Part shown: positions 8,640 through 15,668 of the stretch, in pieces | How the letters are laid out: every line of letters starts with the position of its first letter | How positions within the stretch are numbered: position 1 is the stretch's first letter | DNA from: Actinoplanes lobatus | GTDB taxonomy: Bacteria > Actinomycetota > Actinomycetes > Mycobacteriales > Micromonosporaceae | Reading direction: 5' to 3' | Length of the DNA stretch: 64,000 nt | Assembly (NCBI RefSeq): GCF_014205215.1 | Contig: NZ_JACHNC010000001.1 | Location: 4,903,001 to 4,967,000 of the forward strand | Notes under the pieces: generated by a model | Told to the model about the DNA's origin: nothing | The model's input: only the letters and a program-made list of their open reading frames with translations | Database searches by the model: none | Translations under genes and position numbers: made by a program

Positions 8640-9922
8640 TTGGCCACGCTCGCGAAGAGATCGTTCGCCCGGTTGCTGGTGATCACCGACGCGGCCTCCA
8701 GGCGCCCGCGCTCCGGCGGGAACGTCATGACCAGGCCCATCGCCAGGTCACGCAGGGCGCGGCCGACGGTGCCGTTCATTGTCGCGTTGGAGGTGCCGGA
8801 CGCCTTGAGGGCGCCGATCGCCACGTCGAACGCGGCCTGGCAGATGCTGCCCTTGGCGATGCGCCACTGCGCGTACACCTCGGATTTGGTGGCGATCGGC
8901 GGCTCGCACGTCTCCAGCAGCAGCTGGCGGCGCAGCCACAGGTAGGCCCGTTCCAGGTTCTCGGTCATGTCGCCGATGATCACCTGATGCATGGGCGACT
9001 CGGCGATCGGACGGCCCGTGTCGGCGAACGTCTTGCGGGTCAGCCGCTCCAGGGTGTCGTCGTAGACGCCCTGCGCCGCGCCCACGTAGACCGCCGTGAT
9101 GGCCAGCTGGTTGCCGACGAAGCTGCCGCGGCTGCACTGCAACATCTTCACGAACGCCCCCGGTACGGTGAGCGCGTCCTCCTGCGGGATGAACACACCG
9201 TCGAGCCGGATGCCGTGGTTGGCGCTGCCGCGCATGCCGAGCCCGTTCCAGAACGGCCGCTCGGTCACCCCCTCGGCGTCGCGCGGAACCAGGAACATGA
9301 CCAGCCCGTCGGCCGTCTCGTAGCCGTCCAGCCGGGCCGTGACCAGGTAGTAGTCGGCGATGCCGGTGGCGCAGCCGAACGACTTCTCGCCGGTCAGCTC
9401 CCAGCCCTTCACGCCATCCTTGACAAAGGGGACGGCGGTCGTGGCGATCGCGATGTTGGCGCCGCTCGACTTGACCGACTCGCTGGCGAAGTTGGCGAGC
9501 CAGGTGCCGCCGGACATCAGCCGCAGCACCTTCTCGGCGAACGCCTTCACGACCGGCGTCTCCTCCTCGGAGAACAGCCCGGACTCGATCGCCTCCAGCG
9601 GCAGCAGGCCGCGCGACGCCGACGTGTTGTGGAAGAAGAAGGCCAGCGCCGTGGACGGGCAGGCGCTGCCCATCGCGTACGTGGCGGCGGCCAGGTCCCG
9701 CAGGGTGCCGCCGAGCCCGCCGTACTCCCGGGGGACGATCAGGCCCATCAGGCCGGCGTCGCGCAGCAGCTCGATGTGCTCGCGCGGGAAGGCGCCGTCG
9801 GCGTCGGCCTGGTCGGCCTTGGCCCGCAGCGCCGGCAACACCTGCTCGACGAGGGCGGCCCGGGCCTTCTCCTCGACGGTCATGTCGTCGACGAGCTTCT
9901 CGCCGATGAGTCGGTCGGCCAT
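8636..9922 (-). CDS. Acyl-CoA dehydrogenase-fold flavoprotein, probable group D oxygenase
   Basis: A 428-residue protein with the three-part ACAD fold: N-terminal helices (IVPREYGGLGG near residue 60), a middle beta domain (GEKSFGCATGIADYYLV) and a C-terminal helical domain. The EGT-type segment that carries the catalytic base in true dehydrogenases is missing; that region reads ALRDLAMGLVMTFPPERGR. ACAD-fold oxygenases such as HsaA and DszC lack this base and use reduced flavin made by a separate reductase. The gene directly upstream (4-base gap) is a flavin reductase, which supports the oxygenase reading. A true dehydrogenase with an unusual base is possible but less likely. Confidence 0.72.
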   Translation of the reverse strand: MADRLIGEKLVDDMTVEEKARAALVEQVLPALRAKADQADADGAFPREHIELLRDAGLMGLIVPREYGGLGGTLRDLAAATYAMGSACPSTALAFFFHNTSASRGLLPLEAIESGLFSEEETPVVKAFAEKVLRLMSGGTWLANFASESVKSSGANIAIATTAVPFVKDGVKGWELTGEKSFGCATGIADYYLVTARLDGYETADGLVMFLVPRDAEGVTERPFWNGLGMRGSANHGIRLDGVFIPQEDALTVPGAFVKMLQCSRGSFVGNQLAITAVYVGAAQGVYDDTLERLTRKTFADTGRPIAESPMHQVIIGDMTENLERAYLWLRRQLLLETCEPPIATKSEVYAQWRIAKGSICQAAFDVAIGALKASGTSNATMNGTVGRALRDLAMGLVMTFPPERGRLEAASVITSNRANDLFASVAK

Positions 9923-9926
9923 GGTG

Positions 9927-10964
9927 TCACTCCCTGATGTGGGCGAGGTCGGGCGGGCCGGCGACCTCGAGTTGGCGGGACAGGTGGAGCAGGTCGCCCA
10001 GCGGCAGCCCGGACGATCCGGAGCCGGGGGCGACGACGTCGAAGTGCGAGACCCCGCTCTTCATCGCGACCAGTGCGTTGACCAGGGCGAGGCGGTTGTC
10101 GCCGGAGAGGCGGACGCGCAGGACGGCCGGGCGGGCCCGGACCGCGGCGTCCTGGAGCACCCGGCGGACCTGCAACGGCGAGGCCGGCACGACCAGCGAC
10201 TCGGCGCAACCGATCTCGTCGCAGCCGAGTGCGGTGAGGGCGGAGACCTCGGCGAGGACCTCGTCCTCACGGCCGGGGCCGAAGGCGTCGGTCACGTACC
10301 CGATGACGGTGGCGCCGGACTCCTTGGCGGCCCGGATGGCCGCCGGCGGGGGCGGGGCGTCGGCGGAGAACTCGAAGCAGTGCCCGTCGGCGCGGACCCG
10401 GGCCCCGGCCTTCCGCAGCGCGCCGGCCAGTGGGTCGTCGGCGGCCACGTCGACGGTGAGGTTCACCGAGGACGGCAGCGGGTCGGCGATCTGGCCCCAG
10501 TTGCGTGAGTGGAACAGCAGCGGCGAGGTGATCCGGGGCAGGGCCGCGTCGGTCACCGCGCCGACGAAGATGGTGTGGTCGCCGCCCGGGTACGCGTGCG
10601 CGACCGTGCAGTCCAGCCATGCCACCGCGTCACTGAGCACCGGGCACCCGTTCGCGGTGGTGGTCCAGTCCAGGCCGGCGAACCGGTTCTTGACGTCGCG
10701 CTCCTGCCCGGCGAACCGGCGGCCGATGTCCGCCTGGTCCTTGCCGAGGAAGCTGATCGCGAACTTGCCCGCCTCGCCGAGCAGCGCCCGGCTGGGCAGA
10801 TGGTTGCCCAGGCAGACCGACACGAGCGGCGGATCGAGGCTGACGGAGGAGAATGAACTGGCGGTCATCCCGTGCACGCCGTGCGGGCCCACCGTGGTCA
10901 CCACGCAGACGCCACTCGGCCACTGTCCGAGCACGGATCGGAAGGTCGTGCTGTCGACCGGCAC
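9927..10964 (-). CDS. Flavin reductase fused to a degenerate HMGL-like domain
   Basis: A 345-residue fusion. Residues 1 to about 165 are a flavin reductase (FMN-binding split barrel): VLGQWPSGVCVVTT, MTASSFSSVSLDPPLVSVCL, FAISFLG and HTIFVGAV are typical. It would supply reduced flavin to the oxygenase encoded next. Residues about 170-345 resemble the C-terminal half of HMG-CoA lyase-like barrels: a GCDEIGCAESL-like segment, then DNRLALVNALVAMKSGVSHFD. The HxHD metal ligands (here LSGDN) and the GGLGGCP loop (here APGSGSSG) are lost, so this half is probably non-catalytic or altered. GTG at 10964 is the first gene of the operon, about 25 bases from operator-like site B. Confidence 0.78.
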   Translation of the reverse strand: MPVDSTTFRSVLGQWPSGVCVVTTVGPHGVHGMTASSFSSVSLDPPLVSVCLGNHLPSRALLGEAGKFAISFLGKDQADIGRRFAGQERDVKNRFAGLDWTTTANGCPVLSDAVAWLDCTVAHAYPGGDHTIFVGAVTDAALPRITSPLLFHSRNWGQIADPLPSSVNLTVDVAADDPLAGALRKAGARVRADGHCFEFSADAPPPPAAIRAAKESGATVIGYVTDAFGPGREDEVLAEVSALTALGCDEIGCAESLVVPASPLQVRRVLQDAAVRARPAVLRVRLSGDNRLALVNALVAMKSGVSHFDVVAPGSGSSGLPLGDLLHLSRQLEVAGPPDLAHIRE

Positions 10965-10988
10965 TCGTACGCTCCGTTCCTGCGGACT

Positions 10989-11005
10989 GTTTCGCTCTAG
11001 GAAAC
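10989..11005. promoter_or_regulatory. Putative IclR operator, site B
   Basis: GTTTCGCTCTAGGAAAC is a perfect GTTTC-N7-GAAAC inverted repeat in the gap between the leftward operon and iclR, about 25 bases upstream of the flavin reductase start. Its position fits control of that operon and autoregulation of iclR. Confidence 0.6.
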
Positions 11006-11029
11006 GTCGTTACGCTGAACGTAACGACG
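11005..11029. promoter_or_regulatory. Perfect 10-bp inverted repeat, variant operator
   Basis: CGTCGTTACG and CGTAACGACG are separated by 5 bases. The inner part reads GTTAC-N7-GTAAC, the same architecture as the neighbouring operators with one changed base per arm. It abuts site B. Confidence 0.5.
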
Positions 11030-11063
11030 CTCAAGGATCGTGTCAACCGCGGAACGGTACGGC

Positions 11064-11080
11064 GTTTCGCACCGCGAAAT
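11064..11080. promoter_or_regulatory. Putative IclR operator, site C
   Basis: GTTTCGCACCGCGAAAT matches GTTTC-N7-GAAAC at nine of ten arm positions. It lies 56 bases upstream of the iclR GTG start, a plausible place for autorepression. Confidence 0.5.
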
Positions 11081-11135
11081 GGCAGGCTAGAGTTCGGCAA
11101 AGTTTGTTCCGTACCTGTTCCGTGGGGGTTTCGCA

Positions 11136-11921
11136 GTGGCAGTGAGTGAGGACGAGGGCCAGTCCCGGTCCATCGCCGCGGTCGAGCGCGCGATGGACGT
11201 GCTGCTCTACTTCGGCCGCACCGATCAGCCCGATCTCGGGGTGACCGAGATCGCGACCGCGCTCGGTCTCACCAAGGCGGCCGTGCACCGCATCCTCACC
11301 GCGCTGCGCAGCCGAGAGCTGATCACCGTCGACCCGGCCACCCGGCGGTACGCGCTGGGCCACGCCGCAGTCGCCCTCGGCCGGGCGTACCTGGCCCGCA
11401 CCGACGTTCGCGCGATGGCCGCGCCCGAGCTCAAGCGCCTCTCCGAGCGCACCCACGAGACCGCCACCCTGTCGCTGCGCCGCGGCGACACCCGGCTCTA
11501 CGTGGACCAGGTCGTCCCCGACCAGGAGCTGCGCCTCGAGGTGAGCCTCGGCATCCCGTTCCCGCTCAACGCCGGCGCCTCGTCCAAGGCGTTCCTGGCG
11601 TTCCTGCCGGACTTCGAGGTCGACGCCTACCTCGCCCGGCACCCGCTCGAGGCGGTGACCGACAAGACCATCACCGACCCGGCCAAGCTCCGCAAGGACC
11701 TGGCCGCGATCCGCAAGCGGGGGTATTCCACCTCGCTCGGTGAGCGCCAGGCCGGGGCCGCGTCGATCGCCGCCCCGATCTTCGACCACGACGCCCGGGT
11801 GGTGGCCGTGATCAGCCTGGCCGGGCCGGCGCTGCGCTTCAAGGCGGACACCGAGGAGGCCGTCGCCGACCTCCTGGCCTCCGCGTCCCGGATCTCCGCG
11901 CAGCTGGGTTACCGGCCCTAA
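11136..11921 (+). CDS. IclR-family transcriptional regulator
   Basis: A 261-residue regulator. The N-terminal winged helix-turn-helix (residues about 10-75) includes LGVTEIATALGLTKAAVHRILTAL; the C-terminal effector domain (about 90-255) contains HETATLSLRRGD, PFPLNAGASSKAFLAF and the RKRGYSTSLGER stretch typical of IclR proteins, which sense small organic acids or aromatic intermediates. The GTG at 11136 directly precedes the conserved region. The gene sits between two large catabolic operons, and three operator-like repeats lie in its upstream gap. The same motif recurs at 2191 and 12635, so it probably controls the whole cluster. Its stop overlaps the convergent membrane-protein gene by four bases. 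Confidence 0.93.
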   Translation: MAVSEDEGQSRSIAAVERAMDVLLYFGRTDQPDLGVTEIATALGLTKAAVHRILTALRSRELITVDPATRRYALGHAAVALGRAYLARTDVRAMAAPELKRLSERTHETATLSLRRGDTRLYVDQVVPDQELRLEVSLGIPFPLNAGASSKAFLAFLPDFEVDAYLARHPLEAVTDKTITDPAKLRKDLAAIRKRGYSTSLGERQAGAASIAAPIFDHDARVVAVISLAGPALRFKADTEEAVADLLASASRISAQLGYRP

Positions 11922-12616
11922 AGGTTCGCGAAGGGCTTGGCCACGCCGAGAAGGCCGGCCAGCAGGACCGAACCCCAGATCACCCAGACGTACGGGAGGC
12001 AGCCGTTGACACTCTTCTTGACGGTTGCCTCGTCGTCGTCCCCGGCCGTGCCCGCCATCACCCTGCCGAAGAAGGCCGGGCCGAACGGTTTGAGCTGCCG
12101 CCGGATGCCCAGCCCCGCCGCGATCGCGAGGGCGTAGAGGATGACCTTGCCGCCCAGCCACTTCGGATTCGTGGTGACCCCGAACGGCTCGGCGGCCACC
12201 AGCGTGAAGACGCCCATGCCGAACATGCCGGCCACCACGGCGATCCGGATCGCCCAGTCGGCGCGCTTCACGGTCGGGTGCTTCCCCGGCTCGTGGTGGT
12301 CGGTCCACATCAGCCAGACCCAGACGAACGATCCGATCCATACCGGTACGAGCAGCCACCACGGCAGCAACCGGATCCCCCACAGCTCACCGCCGTGCGC
12401 GTCCAGTGAGATCAGTGTCAGGCCGCTGGGCAGGAAGAGGATGAGACAGATCTTCGGCCCGAGGTCCAGCCCCAGCATGATCTTCAAGGCGGTGAGCCGG
12501 GCGGCCGGGGTCAGCGAGGAGTCGATCACGTACCGGCTGGAGTAGAAGACTCCCAGGTCCCCGCCGAGCCAGAAGACCATGAGCACGATGTGCAGGTAGA
12601 GGAACGCTTCGAGCAT
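11918..12616 (-). CDS. Six-to-seven-pass integral membrane protein, CopD/DUF2269-like
   Basis: A 232-residue hydrophobic protein with roughly six transmembrane segments. The first reads LYLHIVLMVFWLGGDLGVFY, the pattern of CopD-like and DUF2269-type membrane proteins, in which helix histidines may bind haem or metal. Further conserved-looking stretches are LMWTDHHEPGKHPTVKRAD and GKVILYALAIAAGLGIRRQL. The gene is divergent from the MaoC operon with operator-like site D between them, so it may belong to the IclR regulon, and its stop overlaps the iclR stop by four bases. A role as transporter or electron carrier for the pathway is possible but unproven. Confidence 0.7.
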   Translation of the reverse strand: MLEAFLYLHIVLMVFWLGGDLGVFYSSRYVIDSSLTPAARLTALKIMLGLDLGPKICLILFLPSGLTLISLDAHGGELWGIRLLPWWLLVPVWIGSFVWVWLMWTDHHEPGKHPTVKRADWAIRIAVVAGMFGMGVFTLVAAEPFGVTTNPKWLGGKVILYALAIAAGLGIRRQLKPFGPAFFGRVMAGTAGDDDEATVKKSVNGCLPYVWVIWGSVLLAGLLGVAKPFANL

Positions 12617-12634
12617 GGGGTAGATGGAAACACC

Positions 12635-12651
12635 TTTCCACTGTACGAAAC
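12635..12651. promoter_or_regulatory. Putative IclR operator, site D
   Basis: TTTCCACTGTACGAAAC matches GTTYC-N7-GAAAC except for the first base. It lies in the 53-base divergent gap between the membrane-protein gene (12616) and the MaoC operon (12670). A partly overlapping palindrome, GGAAA-CACC-TTTCC, lies at 12626-12639. Confidence 0.5.
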
Positions 12652-12669
12652 AAGTGCTAGCTTCGCCGC

Positions 12670-13140
12670 ATGCTCGGCCGCTATTACGAAGACTTCACCG
12701 TCGGTGACACGTACCGCCACCCGTTCGGCCGCACCATCTCCGAAGCGGACAACACGTGGTTCACGCTCCTGACGCTGAACACCAACCAGAGCCACTTCAA
12801 CGCCGACTACGCAGCGCGTACGCCGTACCGGAAACTGCTGGTCAACTCCACCCTCACGGTCGCCATCGTGACCGGCCTGTCGGTGCCGGACGTCAGCCAG
12901 CACGCCTTCGCCAACCTCGGCTGGGAACAGATCAACATGCCCAGCCCGGTCTTCGTCGGCGACACCATCTACGCCAAGTCCACGGTCCTCGACCTGCGCG
13001 AATCAAAATCGCGGCCGTACGCGGGCATCGTCAAGGTCTTCACCACCGGCTTCAACCAGGACGGCGTCGACGTCATCACCTGGACCCGCACCATGCTCAC
13101 CTACAAGCGCGGCCACGGCCCCTCCTCCGAGGTCTCGTAG
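12670..13140 (+). CDS. MaoC-family hydratase (itaconyl/mesaconyl-CoA hydratase-like)
   Basis: A 156-residue hot-dog fold protein and first gene of the rightward operon. It begins YYEDFTVGDTYRHPFGRTIS, followed by EADNTWFTLLTLNTNQSHF with the Asp/His pair that activates water in MaoC hydratases, then LGWEQINMPSPVFVGDTIY. This layout is that of the mesaconyl/itaconyl-CoA hydratase group (for example the MaoC protein beside CitE in the mycobacterial leucine/itaconate locus), which hydrates an enoyl-CoA of a branched dicarboxylate. The stop TAG is directly followed by the ATG of the LLM gene. With the CaiB and CitE proteins of this operon it could complete a three-step C5-dicarboxylate route. Confidence 0.82.
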   Translation: MLGRYYEDFTVGDTYRHPFGRTISEADNTWFTLLTLNTNQSHFNADYAARTPYRKLLVNSTLTVAIVTGLSVPDVSQHAFANLGWEQINMPSPVFVGDTIYAKSTVLDLRESKSRPYAGIVKVFTTGFNQDGVDVITWTRTMLTYKRGHGPSSEVS

Positions 13141-14223
13141 ATGCGCCTCGACGTGCAGCCCTGGGGCGAGACGATGGCCGAGCTGGTCAGCGCCGCCCGG
13201 GCCGCCGAGACCGCCGGCGCCGGCGTCGTCTGGGCCCCCGAGCTGCACCGCAGCGCCTTCGTAACAGCCTCCGCACTCGCCGCCGGAACCGGCAAGGACG
13301 CCGGTGGTCACTCTCGCATCGGCATCGGTACGGGCATCGCGCTCGCCTTCGCCCGAAGCGCCATGCTGACCGCGCTCGCCGCCGCCGACCTCGACGAACT
13401 GTCCGAAGGCCGGTTCCGGCTCGGCCTCGGCACCGGGGTGGCCCGGCTCAACCAGGACTGGCACGGCGTCTCCTTCGACCGGCCGCTGCCCCGGCTGCGT
13501 GACACGGTCGCCATCGTCCGCGCGGTCCTGGCCGGCGGCGACCCGATCGTCCACAAGGGGCTCCGCTCGATCCGGGTGCGCGGCTGGCGGCGGCCCTATC
13601 CGGCGGTCCGCCCGCACCTTCCGATCTATCTGGCCGGGGTCGGGCCCGGCATGGTCGCGCTCGCCGGTGAGGTCGCCGACGGGTGGATCGCCCACGAGCT
13701 GTGCCCGCCCGCTGAACTGCGTGAACGCATCTGGCCGGCGCTGCGTTCCGGCCTCGCCCGTTCCTTCTCTGCGGGCTTGCCGGCCGCGGGCTCCTCCTCT
13801 GCGGGCTCCAGTTCGGCTGCGGCCCGTCTGGTGCCTGGCTTCGACGTGGTCGCCGCCGCCTGCTGCTCGGTCGACAACGACGCGGCCGCCGCCCGCCGGC
13901 GCGCCGCCAACGTGGTCGGCTTCTACGCCTCGGTCCGCTCCTACGCCGACATGTTCGGCGCCGCCGGATTCGCCGACGTCTGCGAGGCCGCCTCCGAAGC
14001 CCTGCGCTCCGGCCGCCCCGCCGACTCCCTCGGCGACCTGATCCCCGACGCGATGGTCGACGCCTTCACCATCGCCGGAACCCCCGCACACTGCGCCGCC
14101 CGGATCCTCGAATACGACGGCCTGGCCGACGCGATCAAGCTCTCCCCGCCCTCCTACGGCCTGCCCGCCGACGAGGTACGGCACGCCCAGAACCGCCTGC
14201 TCGAACTCGTCGGGAGCATGTGA
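13141..14223 (+). CDS. LLM-class flavin/F420-dependent oxidoreductase
   Basis: A 360-residue luciferase-like monooxygenase-fold protein. Typical segments are AARAAETAGAGVVWAPELH near the N-terminus, RIGIGTGIALAFARSAMLTA, the DELSEGRFRLGLGTG stretch and YPAVRPHLPIYLAGVGPGM. In actinobacteria this branch mostly uses coenzyme F420 to reduce or oxidise substrates, though FMN members exist. A low-complexity insert, GLPAAGSSSAGSSSAAA (about residues 215-231), interrupts the barrel. The ATG follows the MaoC stop with no gap. Its redox step within the pathway is not clear from sequence. Confidence 0.85.
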   Translation: MRLDVQPWGETMAELVSAARAAETAGAGVVWAPELHRSAFVTASALAAGTGKDAGGHSRIGIGTGIALAFARSAMLTALAAADLDELSEGRFRLGLGTGVARLNQDWHGVSFDRPLPRLRDTVAIVRAVLAGGDPIVHKGLRSIRVRGWRRPYPAVRPHLPIYLAGVGPGMVALAGEVADGWIAHELCPPAELRERIWPALRSGLARSFSAGLPAAGSSSAGSSSAAARLVPGFDVVAAACCSVDNDAAAARRRAANVVGFYASVRSYADMFGAAGFADVCEAASEALRSGRPADSLGDLIPDAMVDAFTIAGTPAHCAARILEYDGLADAIKLSPPSYGLPADEVRHAQNRLLELVGSM

Positions 14224-15668
14224 TGAGGCCACTCGAGGACATCCGCATCGTCGCCGTCGAACAGTACGGCGCCGGCCCGTTCGGCTCGGTCCACCTCGCC
14301 GACCTGGGCGCCGACGTCATCAAGATCGAAGAACCGGGCACCGGCGGCGACGTCGGCCGCTACGTGCCGCCCTACCAGCACGGCGAGGACTCGCTGTTCT
14401 TCGAGACGTTCAACCGCGGCAAACGCTCGCTCTCCCTCGACCTGGCGTCCCCCGCCGGCCGCGAGGTCTTCGAAGACCTGGTACGCCACTCCGACGCCGT
14501 CTACTCCAACCTCCGCGGCGACGTGCCCGCGAAGATCGGCATCACCTACGACCAGCTCAAACACATCAACCCGAGCATCGTCTGCTGCTCGCTGACCGGC
14601 TTCGGCATGACCGGCCCGCGCGCCGCCCAGCCCGGCTACGACTACATTCTCCAGGGCCTCGCCGGCTGGATGGAGCTCACCGGCGAACCGGGCGGCCCAC
14701 CCACCAAGTCCGGCCTGTCCATCGTCGACTACTCCGGCGGTTTCGTCGCCGCCATCGCCCTGCTGGCCGGAGTCCACGCGGCCCGCCGCGACGGCCACGG
14801 CATGGACTGCGACCTGAGCCTCTTCGACACCGCGGTCGGCATGCTCACCTACCCCGCGGCCTGGCACCTGAACGCCGGCTTCGAACCCGCCCGGACCCGC
14901 TACTCCGCCCACCCGTCCCTGGTCCCGTTCCAGCTGTTCCCCTCGGCCGACGGCTGGGTCGTGGTCGGTTGCGCCAAGGAGAAGTTCTGGCACCGCCTGG
15001 TCGCCGTCCTCGAAAGCGCACCTACCCCGGACACCCCCGCCGGACCATCGAATTCCGCCGGTTCGGGTGGCGCCGACCCGAGCGTCTCCGCTGGGTGGAG
15101 TTCCGCCGGTTCGGGTGGCGCCGACCCGAGCGTCTCCACTGGGTGGAGTTCCGCCGGTTCGGGTGGCGCCGACCCGAGCGTCTCCACTGGGTGGAGTACC
15201 GCCGGTTCGGGTGGCGCCGACCCGAGCGTCTCCACTGGGTGGAGTACCGCCGGTTCGGGTGGCGTCGCGCTGAGCGATCCGCGGTTCGCCACGTTCGCGG
15301 ATCGGCGCACGCACGCCGACGTGCTGCTTCCGCTGCTGGAGGAGATCTTCGCGACGCGGGCGACCGCCGAGTGGCTGGCCCTGCTCGAACCGGCCGGCAT
15401 CCCGTGCGGGCCGGTCAACGACGTGGCGGCCGCGTTGCGTGATCCGCACACCCTGGCGCGCGGGCTCGTCGTGGAGACCGAACATCCGCATTACGGCACC
15501 GTGCGCCAGGTCGCGTCGCCGGTCCGGGTGGGCGACGCGCCGCCGGCCTACCGCCGCGCTCCGCGCCGGGGAGAAGACCTGGGGTACGTCGCCGAACTCC
15601 TCGGCTACTCCGACACCCGCTTGACTGAACTACGTTCCTCCGGCGCCTTCGGCAAGGCCCCCGAGTGA
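14223..15668 (+). CDS. Family III CoA-transferase (CaiB/BaiF type) with a repeat insertion
   Basis: A 481-residue protein that moves CoA between acids, probably from succinyl-CoA or another thioester to a pathway acid. Family hallmarks are PLEDIRIVAVEQYGAGPF, ADVIKIEEPGTGGDVGR, NRGKRSLSLDL and GFGMTGPRAAQPGYDYILQG, where the aspartate of GYD is the expected acyl-anhydride residue. About 70 extra residues (roughly 265-350), made of SSAGSGGADPSVSTGW repeats, split the protein before the C-terminal segment SDPRFATFADRRTH, explaining its length above the usual 390-420. The ATG overlaps the LLM stop by one base. Itaconate or a similar diacid is a reasonable substrate guess. Confidence 0.88.
   Translation: MRPLEDIRIVAVEQYGAGPFGSVHLADLGADVIKIEEPGTGGDVGRYVPPYQHGEDSLFFETFNRGKRSLSLDLASPAGREVFEDLVRHSDAVYSNLRGDVPAKIGITYDQLKHINPSIVCCSLTGFGMTGPRAAQPGYDYILQGLAGWMELTGEPGGPPTKSGLSIVDYSGGFVAAIALLAGVHAARRDGHGMDCDLSLFDTAVGMLTYPAAWHLNAGFEPARTRYSAHPSLVPFQLFPSADGWVVVGCAKEKFWHRLVAVLESAPTPDTPAGPSNSAGSGGADPSVSAGWSSAGSGGADPSVSTGWSSAGSGGADPSVSTGWSTAGSGGADPSVSTGWSTAGSGGVALSDPRFATFADRRTHADVLLPLLEEIFATRATAEWLALLEPAGIPCGPVNDVAAALRDPHTLARGLVVETEHPHYGTVRQVASPVRVGDAPPAYRRAPRRGEDLGYVAELLGYSDTRLTELRSSGAFGKAPE
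15054..15264. repeat. In-frame 48-bp minisatellite in the CoA-transferase gene
   Basis: Four full copies (15054-15101, 15102-15149, 15150-15197, 15198-15245) and a partial fifth encode the 16-residue unit SSAGSGGADPSVSTGW. Copies differ at only one to three bases, indicating recent expansion. Confidence 0.95.

Noticed and set aside
12626..12639. GGAAA-CACC-TTTCC as an independent operator
   Set aside because: It overlaps site D and has no copy in the other regulon promoters, so it is treated as part of that region.
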